Shown: piece by piece, positions 10,803 to 20,522 of the stretch
Position numbering within the stretch: position 1 is the first letter of the stretch
Layout of the letters: each line of letters opens with the position of its first letter
From: Rapana venosa
Lineage: Eukaryota > Mollusca > Gastropoda > Neogastropoda > Muricidae
DNA length: 64,000 bases
Assembly (NCBI GenBank): GCA_028751875.1
Contig: CM054143.1
Span: forward strand, 69,543,030-69,607,029
Direction: 5' to 3'
The notes under the pieces: model-generated
The model's database searches: none
Seen by the model: the letters and a program-made list of their open reading frames with translations, nothing else
Told to the model about the DNA's origin: nothing
Translations under genes and position numbers: made by a program

Positions 10803-10830
10803 TGTGTGTGTGTGTGTGTAAACATATCAA
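10371..10830. repeat. (GT)n/(GTGA)n microsatellite block
   Basis: Long GT array with GA interruptions and one short unique island at about 10710-10765. Confidence 0.93.
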
Positions 10831-10967
10831 TAACAACATTAACAATAATTTTAATTCGGTTTTTGCAGGCCATATGGCCAACCTAGTTTGATGTTTAAAG
10901 TTGGATTATTTCTTACTAATGTTTAGATATCAGAAGATAAGGAATGTTCACCTTACATCGAAAGTAT

Positions 10968-11034
10968 ATATGTGTGTGTGTGTGTGTGGTTGTCGTGTGG
11001 TGTGTTGTGTGTGTCGTGTGTGTGGTGTGTGTGT

Positions 11035-11071
<37 letters not shown>

Positions 11072-11228
11072 TGGTTGTGTTTGTGTTGTGTGTGTGTGTT
11101 GTGTGTGTGTGTGTGTGTGTTGTGTGTTGTGTGTGTGTGTGTGTGTTGTGTGTGTGTGTGTGTATTTGTGTGTGAGTGTGTGTATGTGTGTGTGTGTTGT
11201 GTGTGTGTGTGTGTGTGTGTGGGTGTGT
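10968..11228. repeat. (GT)n microsatellite with TGT slips
   Basis: About 260 bases of GT with frequent TT or GG interruptions. Confidence 0.93.
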
Positions 11229-11572
11229 TTTGTTCATGCTGTACTTTACAGTTTTTAACAGATTTCTTGGCTTGATTTTTTTTTGTCATGGTAGTTTTTT
11301 TCTCTTCTTTTTGGAGTTTCCAATTTTTACTGCTTAGTTGTTGGTTTTTTAGGGGAAGGGGGTGTTTGGATTTTTCATTTAAATATGCTGTTGTTTTATT
11401 TTTGTTCTTACATAGGCTATAATTTTTTATGTGTGCTTTGTTGTTTCAGCAACAACCAGCCATTTCACCAGGATTTCTGACAGCATTGGGCATCCATGAC
11501 ACTGATTGAAAGTGCCCTTTGGAAGGCAACATTCCTTCAGGTAACTTTAAAAAAAAAAAATAATTTATTCTT
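11229..11572 (+). pseudogene. Duplicated exon-like segment, broken copy
   Basis: Homologous to 15481-15815. It carries the same TTGTTTCAG acceptor, the exon-like stretch 11450-11540 and a GTAACT donor. Compared with the second copy the exon has net +5 bases in three small indels, so its only long frame is lost. The upstream intron-like part (TTTCTTGGCTTGATTTT, GAGTTTCCAAT) is also shared. Confidence 0.5.
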
Positions 11573-11655
11573 TTATTTCAAGGTTAATGGAATAAAGTAC
11601 ATCCAGTTCCCATGTGTATGCACTTTTGTCAGTTTTGTCCTCCATTCCCACTGGC
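11573..11655 (-). mobile_element. S1 SINE, left part (interrupted by LINE)
   Basis: TTATTTCAAGGTTAATGGAAT through CACTGGCACACA matches S1 at 41905-42012, after which S1 is interrupted by an (ATT)n-tailed LINE. Confidence 0.65.
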
Positions 11656-11898
11656 ACACAGTAATAATAATGATAATAATAATAATTATAATAATAATAA
11701 TAATAATAATAAATACATAGAATTTATACAACACTATATCTTGCCCCCCAAAAAAATCAAAGCGCTTATATTTCATTCTGTCTGTCACAAGCAGCCAGTT
11801 ACAATTAACAGATTTTACAAAATCAAATGTAGACAACACGCAAGCACAATTAATAGTTTCTACAAACTCAAATGTAAAACACACGCTATGCACGCACG

Positions 11899-11933
<35 letters not shown>

Positions 11934-13020
11934 GCACACACACAAATACTCACACCAATACACAAATAAAACACCACACCACACAAATACACACACACAC
12001 ACAAATACACAAATAAAACACACACACTCACACAAATACATACACACACACACACACACACTCACAACACACTACGGTGGTACACGCCGCAGGGTGATGG
12101 GGGGGGGGGGGGGGGGGCGGGGGGTGTTGTGGCAGGGACAGAAATAAATGAGATGAAGCAAGAGGGAGGAATCTTAGGTTTGAAATAAATGTGTCTTTAG
12201 GCTGGATTTAAAAGCATCACAAGTAGGCTTTTGGCGAAGAGAGAGAGGGAGGCCATTCCAGATCGATGGACCAGAAACAGAGAAAGAGCAACGGCCAATG
12301 ATGGATTGGTTGAATCTAGGTATTCTTAAGACAGGTATCTTGCAGCAGAGCGGAGGGAAAACGAGAGGAGTGTAAGGTGAAGACATTACAAGGTAGGTGG
12401 GTGCTGTTTGTTGGAGACATTTGTAAAAGGGGGTACAGATCTTATAGTTTACTCTTGTGGCACAGGCAACCCGTGGAACTGATCGCAAGAGAGGGTTAAT
12501 GTGGCTCAGATTTTTTTCTTTCTGAGGAACTAGCCGAGCCTGAGAAGTTTTGTATACGTTGAAGTGGGGGATAGATGATGCTGGCAGACCAGCCTGAGTG
12601 AATTGTATGTCCAGACGTGAGAGAAAGAGAGACGTGACTTGTTTCGATGTGCATCAGTGGACAGGTTAATTTCGAATGCACTGATGCGCCGTAATTGATT
12701 GTAGCATGATGGCAGGTTTGGGTGAGAATTTTGCGTGGAGAGTGTGTTTGTCTATATCGACCCTAGTCATTTCTCAGCAGTAGAAGAGGCGGACAGACGT
12801 ATTGCCGAATTCTATTGAAGCTGTTGTGACGGATAGAGAGTTTGTGTTTGGCTTCCCTACAAGCATGGCTTCGGTTTTATCTCTGATTAGCTGTAACTTG
12901 TTCTCTATCACCAATTTTGATATCTTGAAGGCAGTAGTCTATTTTTGTCAAGAGTGAAGCAGGATTTTCAGGGGTATAGTGCTAAGAATCTGAGAGAATC
13001 TGCATATAAATGATGGTTAT
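11656..13020 (-). pseudogene. CR1/L2-like LINE, 3' half (copy 1)
   Basis: The minus strand encodes the C-terminal end of a reverse transcriptase. The last 104 codons (12488-12174) include VNYKICTPFYKC, CSFSVSGPSIWNGLPL and FKSSLKTHLFQT, the usual CR1/L2-type C-terminus. Upstream, near 12990-13000, the catalytic YADD box survives only as Tyr-Ala-Asp after a deletion. The 3' UTR holds CA arrays (11883-12060), a G tract (12098-12122) and ends AAGCGCTTTGATTTT..(ATT)n at 11656-11712. It is broken by indels. It is homologous over about 0.9 kb to 13397-14316. Confidence 0.8.
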
Positions 13021-13078
13021 AACGTGTGCGAAGATTTCTGCGTGCATTCGAACACGGACCTCTGTTTATGTCTCTTCC
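13021..13078 (-). mobile_element. S1 SINE, right part
   Basis: TGCGTGCATTCGAACACGGA and CCTCTGTTTATGTCTC match the part of S1 at 42045-42090 that should follow the LINE interruption. Confidence 0.55.
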
Positions 13079-13083
13079 TAAAG

Positions 13084-13372
13084 GCGACGGGATAGCTTAG
13101 TGGTCGGAGCACCGCTTTCCCCAGCCAAAGTTAAGCAGCGTCGAGCGTTGGTACCTGTGTGGAATGGTGGACGGGTAGCCGCGCCTTGGCTCAGTACGTT
13201 CCCACAGTTCACCCAGCTGTAAATGGGTACTGCCCTCTTTAGGGTCTGGGAAGGGTAAAGCAGCGAGGGAGAGGGAGATGTGGCGCCGCAACTCAATATG
13301 CAGGCCCTAGAGAAGTGAGGTCTCTGACGGCCTCGCTCCCCTACGACCTTATAGGTTATGGGACTCTTTATC
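13084..13372 (+). mobile_element. SINE with tRNA-like A box and 5S rRNA-like promoter (copy 2)
   Basis: Plus-strand copy of the family at 7378-7620. TAGCTTAGTGG (13093-13103) is a perfect tRNA A box. AAGTTAAGCAGCGTC (13128-13142) matches the 5S rRNA A box almost exactly. A degenerate C-box-like GGAATGGTGGACGGG follows. The shared body (GCGCCTTGGCTCA, AAATGGGTACTGCC, GGCGCCGC, GGCCCTAGAGAAGTGAGG) continues to about 13372. It lies between the two tandem LINE copies. Confidence 0.78.
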
Positions 13373-13396
13373 TTTTTTCTAAAATTTTTTTTTTAG

Positions 13397-14316
13397 GGTG
13401 ATGGGGTTTTGGCTGTTGAGGACAGGGACAAAAATGAGATGGAACAAGAGGGGAGAATTTTAGCTTTGAAATAAATGTGTCTTGAGGCTGGATTTTAAGG
13501 CGTCATAAGAAGGCTTTTGGCTAAAGGGGAGAGGGGGGTCATTCCAGATTGATGGACCAGAAACAGAGAAAGAGCTACAGCCAATGGTGGAGTGGTTGAA
13601 TCTAGGTATTCTTAAGCACAAGGTATCTGCAGCAGAGCGGAGGGAACGAGAAGGAGTGTACAGGTGAAGACATTCACAGAGGTAAAAATGAGCTGTTTTT
13701 TGGAGCCATTTGTAACAGAGGGTACTGATCTTATAGTTTACTCTCTGTGGCACAGGCAACCAATGGAGAGATCGCAAGAGAGGAGTAATGTGCTCAGATT
13801 TTTTTCTTTCTGAGGACTAGTCGAGCTGCAGAGTTTTGTATACGTTGAAGGGAGTGGATAGATGATGCTGGCAGACCAACCAAAAGGGAATTGTAATAGT
13901 CCAGACGTGAGAGAATGAGAGACCTATGAGTTTGGATAGTGCATCAGTGCACAGATACTTTCGAACTGCACTAATACGCCGTAATTGATAGCAGAACGAC
14001 TGGCAGGTTTGGGTGATGAATTTTTACATGGAGAGTGTGTTCTCGATAACGACCCCTAGATATTTCACAGCAGTGGATAGAGGGACTGATGTATTACCGA
14101 ATTCTATTGAAGCTTTTGTGATGGGAGAGAGTTTGTGTTTGGTTCCTACAAGCATGGCTTCGGTTTTATCTGCATTTAGCTGTAACTTGCTCTGTATCAT
14201 CCAATGTTGGATATCTTGAAGGCAGTAGGACATATTAATCAAGAGGGAAGGCAGATTTTCAGGAGTATCACTGCTAAGAATCTGAGAGTCATCTGCATAA
14301 AAATGATGGTATTAAC
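13397..14316 (-). pseudogene. CR1/L2-like LINE, 3' half (copy 2)
   Basis: Better preserved copy. On the minus strand YADD is intact (14289-14300). It is followed by CLQDIQHWMIQSKLQLNADK with KTEAML and VPLSTAVKYLGVVIE (14242-14024), then the C-terminal MRSLHWLPVPQRVNYKI, LYTPSRSLRS, SFSVSGPSIWND and KSSLKTHLFQS (13777-13460). Together this is the palm-thumb-tail part of a non-LTR reverse transcriptase. The endonuclease and fingers are missing and frameshifts separate the pieces. It is a direct repeat of 12088-13020. Confidence 0.85.
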
Positions 14317-14380
14317 ATGTGCGAAAGATTTCTGCGTGCATTCGCACACAGGACCTCCGTTTATAGTCTCATCCTAAGGA
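14317..14380 (-). mobile_element. S1 SINE, right part (second copy)
   Basis: TGCGTGCATTCGCACACAGGA and TTTATAGTCTCATCC match S1 near 42045-42095. Confidence 0.55.
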
Positions 14381-14382
14381 CT

Positions 14383-14404
14383 GTGTGTGGTGTGTGTGTG
14401 TGTG

Positions 14405-14435
<31 letters not shown>

Positions 14436-14518
14436 TGTGTGTGTGAGTGAGTGTGTGTGTGTGTAGTGTGTAGTGTGTGTTTGTGTTGTTTGTGTGTGTG
14501 TGTGTGTGTGTGTGTGGA
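14383..14518. repeat. (GT)n microsatellite
   Basis: GT array that begins exactly where the 3' end of the following minus-strand LINE stops. Confidence 0.94.
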
Positions 14519-15170
14519 GGGATGGGGTGTGCACATAAGTAATTATCGGCATTAAACAACTATAACAAACACCAATTAAAACCATAAATTTAATAAGAAA
14601 GTTGAAGGGAAAAAATATAGCAGCTTGAAAACTAACTTTGCAATCCATACAATTAGTAAACATCGTTAAACTATACAAATCTGATAACAGGACTATGACT
14701 TCATGACAATACAATTTCTTTCCTTAATGGAATGTCTTAGAATTAGCTCTAAGCAACGGACTGTGAAAACAGGTCAACAGTTTTTCAAATCTCTGCATTC
14801 TAAAAGAACGTGAGCAATGGTAATAGTTTCGCCACAGATACATGTTGCTTTTGTTGTTGTTGTTGAAAAATTAGTTATAAAAACATTGAGCTTGAACCTG
14901 TAAATAATAGATACGACGTTTCTGTATTCATGTGAGTTACGGCATTTGATCTTATCAAAAGATAATACATGGATATATCATTATTCCAGGGAGAACCGAT
15001 GACTTTTAGCTTCTTTTTAAAATGTTTCCAACATGCTTTTTGTAACATGCTATAGCCGTCATGAATGGATAAGGGGACAGTTATGCTGCAGGACCCAGTA
15101 CTAGGCTTGGCTCCACATTTGGCTGTGTTGTCAACGTTCGGGTTGGGTTTTTTCATTTCAACAATGCGAA
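14519..15170 (-). pseudogene. I-like LINE, RNase H end and 3' UTR
   Basis: The minus strand at 15156-14875 encodes KKPNPNVDNTAKCGA, PLSIHDGYSMLQKACWKHF and KKKL. It is homologous to the fuller element at 34395-38215 (ADRKAKCGA-like, PLSIHEGYSMLQNACWKHF). The first part is the end of the RNase H domain, then a C-terminal tail. The 3' UTR is also shared (CCACAGATACATGTTGCTTT; ATGACAATACAATT). It is 5' truncated inside RNase H. Confidence 0.8.
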
Positions 15171-15180
15171 GGAAGGAAGG

Positions 15181-15480
<300 letters not shown>

Positions 15481-15710
15481 GTCATGTTGTACTTCACAGT
15501 TATAACTGATTTCTTGGCTTGATTTTCTTTCTCTTTTTTTGTCATGGTAGGGTTTTTTCTTTTGTTTTTGGAGTTTCCAATCTTTGTTGTTTTTTGTTGT
15601 TGTTTTTAGGGGAGGCGGTTTGCTTTTTTTTCATTTCAATTTGCTGTTTGTTTTTATTTTTGTCTCTTACATAGACTATAATTATTTATTTGGTGCTTTG
15701 TTTGTTTCAG

Positions 15711-15796
15711 CAACAACCAGCCATTCCCAGGATTTCTGACAGCATTGGGCATGACACTGATTGAAGCTGCCCTTTTGGAAGGCAACATTCCTTCAG
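15711..15796 (+). CDS. Candidate orphan coding exon, 86 bp
   Basis: Flanked by a pyrimidine-rich tract ending TTTGTTTCAG and a GTAATT donor at 15797. Only one frame is open: the first base completes a codon, then 28 codons and one base (phase 2 in, phase 1 out). The peptide includes NNQPFPGFLTAL and MTLIEAALLEGNIPS, a hydrophobic, helix-like composition. I do not recognise the family. The segment is duplicated at 11450-11540, where indels close the frame. It could be a true exon of a host gene spread over a larger region, a duplicated exon, or part of an unknown repeat. Confidence 0.38.
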
Positions 15797-15814
15797 GTAA
15801 TTAAAAAAAATGTA

Positions 15815-15905
15815 TTCTTTTATTTCAAGGCTAATGGAATAAGTACATCCAGTTCCCATGTGTATGCACGTTTGTCAGTTTTGTCATCCATTCCCACTGG
15901 CACAC
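15815..15905 (-). mobile_element. S1 SINE, left part (second interrupted copy)
   Basis: TTATTTCAAGGCTAATGGAAT to CCCACTGGCACACA, identical in layout to 11573-11655, then an (ATT)n LINE tail. Confidence 0.65.
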
Positions 15906-15909
15906 AATC

Positions 15910-15946
<37 letters not shown>

Positions 15947-16252
15947 CATGGAATTTATACAGCCCTATATCTTGCACACACAAAAACCAACAAATCCAAG
16001 CGCTTTCATTCGTCCTAGTCTTTCACATGCAGCCAGTTACAATTCATAGATTTTTACAAATTCAAATGTAAACACACATACGAGCACAATTAATAGAGAT
16101 AATCTTAGATTTGAAAGAAATGTGTCTTTAGGCTGGATTTAAAAGCATTATAAGTAGGCTTTTGGCGGAGAGAGAGAGAGGGAGGTCATTCCAGATCGAT
16201 GGACCAGAAACAGAGAAAGAGCGACGGCCAACAGTGGACTGATTGAATCTAT
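15906..16252 (-). pseudogene. CR1/L2-like LINE 3' end (copy 3)
   Basis: (ATT)n tail at 15908-15943, then GGAATTTATACAGCCCTATA, AAGCGCTTTCATT, then the coding end matching 12174-12320 (minus strand KTHF-type end, TGGACCAGAAACAGAGAAAG). It is cut at 16252 by an unrelated LINE fragment. Confidence 0.7.
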
Positions 16253-16259
16253 TATGTCA

Positions 16260-17035
16260 TTGTTTAGGATGCTTCCCTGCTCGAAGCAGTGGCACATGCT
16301 GGACTACGTAATCGTCCGGCAGAGGGACAGAGGTGATGTTTCCATTACACGCTGCATGAGAGGAGCAGTCTGTTGGTCGGACCAACGCCTGGTACGCAGC
16401 AAGATGAACATCAGACTTGCACGCAAGCTCCAACCAGCCAGGCAGAAACCCCCAGGTAGCTAAACATCCACTGCCTCCCTATCACCAAGGACGCACTATA
16501 GCAGCAAATCCAAGCAGCTCTCCAAGAAACCCCTGCAAAGACTGATGTAGAAGAGATATGGGGCACCTTTAGAGACGCTGTATACACAGCAGCAGCTGAC
16601 ACACTCGGCTTTGTACAGAGGAGCCACAAAGACTGGTTTGACGAGAATGACTCTGAGATCTGCAAGCTCCTGAACACACTGCACAAACGGCATCAGGATC
16701 ACATTTCTGATAAAGATTGCCAGAGGAAGAAGAACCAGTACTTGCAAACCAAGCAACTTGTACAGAAGAGCTGCGTGAGATGAAGAACAACTGGTGGGAA
16801 AGAAAGTCCAAAGAGCTTCAGTCAGCTGCTGACGCTCATGACATGAAGACCTTCCATGATGGTCTCCGAGCTGTATATGGGCCAAGAGCCACAGGATCAA
16901 CCCCTGTCCGAACCTTGGACCAGACCACCCTCCTGACAGACAAGAAAGACATCCTTACACGCTGGGCAGAGCACTTCAACACCCTCCTCAACAGGGACTC
17001 ATCTGTATCTGATGAGGTAATTGCAGCTCCAGATG
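16260..17035 (+). pseudogene. LINE endonuclease C-terminus and linker (clade not assigned)
   Basis: Plus strand, three frames. 16265-16463 gives SKQWHMLDYVIVRQRDRGDV and CWSDQRLVRSKM, the final endonuclease motifs with the usual DH changed to DQ. 16498-16780 gives EEIWGTFRDAVYTAAADTLG, HKDWFDENDSEICKLL and RKKNQYLQTKQLVQ. 16770-17035 gives LREMKNNWWERKSKELQ, MKTFHDGLRAVYGP, TTLLTDKKDILTRWAEHF and NTLLN, the linker before the reverse transcriptase. This arrangement is common in animal endonuclease-reverse transcriptase LINEs; I did not settle the clade. The reverse transcriptase itself is absent because a second element follows. Confidence 0.8.
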
Positions 17036-17545
17036 CTCCATCCTCTGCCTGTGACTCTGATAATAATAAGTGTTCTGAAAGCAGTGTGTATCACAGTGTG
17101 CATCAGACTATGAATTTCCCTGTTAAACCAGTCCTTTCACCGTCTTCCACACCTGACTCGCCATCTCAACTCTGGTCTGCTCTTCCACTGCACACATCTC
17201 TACCAACACCCTCGTCCTCTTTCTCTGATAGTCACCCTCACTTACCACTGTCATCTTCAACCTCTCTGCCTCCCTCAAACCTTCTTCACGTGTGTTTACT
17301 TAATGCGCAGTCTGATTGCCCAGATGGTAAAGCCGACCTTCTTTCTGATGTCATATCTGAACAGAACATCTATCTTATCTTTCTCACAGAAACCTGGTTT
17401 AACCCACAAGGTCATGAACCAAAGATAAAAGAGCTGACTCCACCTGGCTACAAAACTGTTTCTTTCCCCCGACCCTCCCGTGGAGGTGGCATTGCCGTTG
17501 TTTACAAAGACGCACTGCATCCAGCTCTAACTATCCCCAACAGCC
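17036..17545 (+). pseudogene. CR1/L2-like LINE endonuclease N-terminus
   Basis: A Ser/Pro-rich leader is followed by LLHVCLLNAQSDC, KADLLSDVISEQNIYLIFLT with ETWFNPQG, LTPPGYKTVSFPRPS and RGGGIAVVYKDAL, the first third of a CR1/L2-type endonuclease with the catalytic Glu in LTETW. The usual Asn motif reads LLNAQS (normally LLNARS). It is in the same open frame as the preceding LINE linker (open 16717-17631), so two unrelated elements are fused. It stops matching after about 17545. Confidence 0.8.
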
Positions 17546-18060
17546 AATCTGATACAGAAGAAAAAACAAACTACTACTACGACGTGACAAAGTCCTGTAG
17601 TCCTGAAGGCCAATACACCAGGCCGTGCTGAGGACGCCAGCCATTCCACTTCATTCCTCATCCCCGGGTTACAAAAAGCCGTAAAAAAGCACACTGACCA
17701 CTTCAGTGTACTTCAGTGTAGGGCTGGCTAGTCTGGCGTACGCCCCCTCCCTGCGAGTACTGAACTGGGAAATACCATGAACAACACAACTGATGGAGAA
17801 AAAAAGACACAAGAAGAAAGAAGAAGCAAAAACAAAAGAAGTGAGGAAGAAGAAGAAGAAGAGAAGAAAAAAAGGAAGAAGTAGAGGTAGGGAGGAGGAG
17901 GAGGATACTGTGGAAAAGAAGTGACAAGGGAGTAAAGAATGAGGAGCAAATGGATGAAGCACAACAATAAGAGGAGTGGAGAGGAGGGAGAGAAAGACAT
18001 GAAGAAAGAAATTAAAGCAACAGATACAAGGAAGAGAACAACCAACCACCACCGACCATA
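17546..18060. other. Unclassified, mostly purine-rich
   Basis: GAAGAAG/GGAGGAGG-rich from about 17770 to 18020. TTCAGTGTAC is tandemly repeated at 17702-17720. No gene is seen. Confidence 0.45.
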
Positions 18061-18079
18061 CCAGCCAACCAGCCACCCA

Positions 18080-18200
18080 ACTGTAACCCTAACCCAACCC
18101 TAACCCAGCTAACCCTAACCAACCATCCACCCACCCACCCAACCAATCAACCACCCACCCAACCATCCAGCCAGCCAACTAGCCAACCACCCACCCAAGC
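18080..18200. repeat. Telomere-like CCCTAA cluster and CCACC/CCAACC repeat
   Basis: Four CCCTAA-type units at 18083-18122 with CCAACC and CAGCT variants, then CCACCCACC/CCAACC to about 18200. It is interstitial and too short for a telomere. Confidence 0.6.
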
Positions 18201-18234
18201 AGCTGGTTGCTGGGGGGTGGGGAGTGAGGTAGGG

Positions 18235-19676
18235 TTAGGGAGGGAGGGCGATAGGGAGGTAGGGAGGGAGGTAGGGAGGGAGATAGGGAGGTAGGGAAGG
18301 AGGGAGGGAGATAGGGAGGAGGGAGGAGGGAGAGATAGGTAGGGAGGTAGGTAGGAAGAGGGAGGAGGGAGGGGGTAGTAGGGATGGTAGGTAGGGATGG
18401 AGGTAGTAGAGAGATAGGAAGGGAGATAGGTAGGGAGGGAGGGAGATAGCAGGTAGGGTAGGGAGGAGGGAGGTAGGGAGATAGATAGGGATAGGGAGGG
18501 AGGGAGGGAGGTAGGTAGGTAGGGAGATAAGTAGGGAGGGGAGAGAGGTAGGTAGGGAGATAGGGATGGAGGGAGGGAGGGAGGTAGGTAGGGCTAGGAC
18601 TAGGTAAGAGTAGGAGTATGGTGAGGAGGTAGGGAAGAGGTGAGTACGAGGTAGGTAGGGAGATAGGTAGGGAGGGAGGGAGATGAGCAGATAGGTAGGG
18701 AGGATGGAGGTAGGGAGATAGGTAGGAGGAGGAGGAGAGTAGGTAGGGAGATAGGTAGGGAGGGAGAGGTAGGGAGGTAGGGAGGGAGATAGGTAGGGAG
18801 ATAGGTAGGGAGGGAGATAGGTAGGGAGGGAGATAGGTAGGGGGAGATAGGTAGGGAGTAGGGAGTAGGAGGGGATAGAGGGAGAAGGTAGGGAGATAGG
18901 TAGGAGGAGATAGGTAGGGAGGTAGGGAGGTAGGGAGGGAGATAGGTAGGGAGATAGGTGGGAGGGGAGATAGGTAGGGAGGGAGATAGGTAGGGAGATA
19001 GGTAGGGAGGAGATAGGTAGGGAGGAGATAGGTAGGGAGGTAGGGAGATAGGTAGGGAGGTAGGGAGGTAGGGAGGGAGATAGGTAGGGAGATAGGTAGG
19101 GAGGTAGGGAGATAGGTAGGGAGGTAGGGAGGATAGGGATGGAGGAGGGAGATAGGTAGGGAGGGAGATAAGGTAGGGAGGTAGGGAGATAGGTTAGGGG
19201 AAGGTAGGGAGGTAGGAGAGGGAGATAAGGTAGGGAGATAGGTAGTGGGAGGTAGGAGATAGGTAGGGAGGTAGGGAGGTAGGGAGGGAGATAGTAGGAG
19301 ATAGGTATGGGAGGGAGATAGGTAGGGAGGTAGGGAGGTGTAGGGAGGGAGATAGGGAGGGAGATAGTAGGAGGGAGGATAGGGAGGGGAGGAGGGAGGA
19401 GGGGGAGATAGGAGGGAAGGTAGGGAGGGAGGGAGATAGGGAGGGAGGGAGATAGGTTAGGGGAGGGAGGTAGGGAGGGAGGTAGGGAGGGAGGGAGATA
19501 GATAGGTAGGTAGGTAGGGATGGAGGGAGGGAGGTAGGGAGATAGTAGGGAAATAGGGGGATAGGCAGGGAGGGAGAGAGAGAGGGAGGGATGTAGGGAG
19601 GGAGGGAGATAGGTAGGTTGGGAGATAGATAGGGATGCATGTATGTAAGTAGGTAGATAGGGAGGGAGGGAGATAG
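18235..19676. repeat. GGTAGGGA/GATAGGTAGGGAG minisatellite, 1.44 kb
   Basis: Tetranucleotide-based array (GGAG, GTAG, GATA in variable order), strongly G-rich on the plus strand with many GGGAGGTAGGGAGG blocks that fit G-quadruplex rules. The complementary strand carries a 518-codon frame made only of Leu-Pro-Ser-Thr-Tyr repeats, which is a by-product of the repeat. Confidence 0.97.
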
Positions 19677-19992
19677 GTAAAAAAAAACAACCCACAAACA
19701 AGCCCCTCCCCCCTATGCAAACAAAGAAATCAAAAGCAAAACAAAAACAACAAGGGGAAAACCCCCCAAATACACCCCCCCTCCCCCCCACAAAGAGGGA
19801 GTGAGAGAGAGGACAGACAGACAGAGACAGAGATACAGAGAAGAAGAGCAGACGTAATTACAGTATACAGCCAGAAGATCAAGACTACTGAGGATTCTTT
19901 TAAAACACACTGCAGAACAGGGAAAAGCAGTCTGTGGTTGTGTCTGCTTCAGCGCCACACACGTGTCCCAGTATGACAGAACTAGAAGCCGC

Positions 19993-19996
<4 letters not shown>
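19677..19996. other. Unclassified
   Basis: A and C runs, then unique DNA shared (inverted) with about 51700-52110. No coding signal. Confidence 0.4.
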
Positions 19997-20061
<65 letters not shown>

Positions 20062-20278
20062 GTGTGTGTGTGTGTGTGTATGTGTGTGTGTGTGTGGTGT
20101 GTGTGTGTGTGTGTGTGTGGTGTGTGGTGTGTGTATGTGTAGTGTGTTGTTGTGTGTGTGGTGTGTGTGTGTGTGTGTTGTGTGAGTGTCTGTGTGTGTG
20201 TGTGTCTGTGTGTGTGTCTGTGTGTGGTGTGTGGTGTGGTGTGTGTGTGTGGTGTGTGTGTGTGGTTGGTGTGGTGTG

Positions 20279-20309
<31 letters not shown>

Positions 20310-20343
20310 TCTGTGTGTGTGTGTGTTGTGTGTGTGTGTGTGT
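19997..20343. repeat. (GT)n microsatellite
   Basis: About 350 bases of GT with CT and TT interruptions. Confidence 0.96.
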
Positions 20344-20489
20344 GCTGCTTTGCCAGCTTGTCAGTGGAGGCTTTAGCGCTCAGTCAGTCAGTCCACTGGC
20401 TCATTGATTGCTTTTCTATGTCAATTTTCTTGATTCTCTCTTTTTTGTGAGGGCAGGATGAAAAAAAAGTTGTATAAACTTTATCTTTT

Positions 20490-20522
20490 TCCCTCAGTAA
20501 AGATCATTTTGACTTGACTTGC
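20490..20522 (+). repeat. TTGAC-type tail of an interspersed repeat
   Basis: AAGATCATTTTGACTTGACTT resembles the 3' tail seen at 39656-39690 in reverse. Only the tail is recognisable. Confidence 0.35.

Noticed and set aside
18235..19791. 518-codon minus-strand frame of Leu-Pro-Ser-Tyr repeats
   Set aside because: It is the translation of the GGTAGGGA minisatellite. Other frames of the same array are open as well, and the unit has no codon-level conservation.
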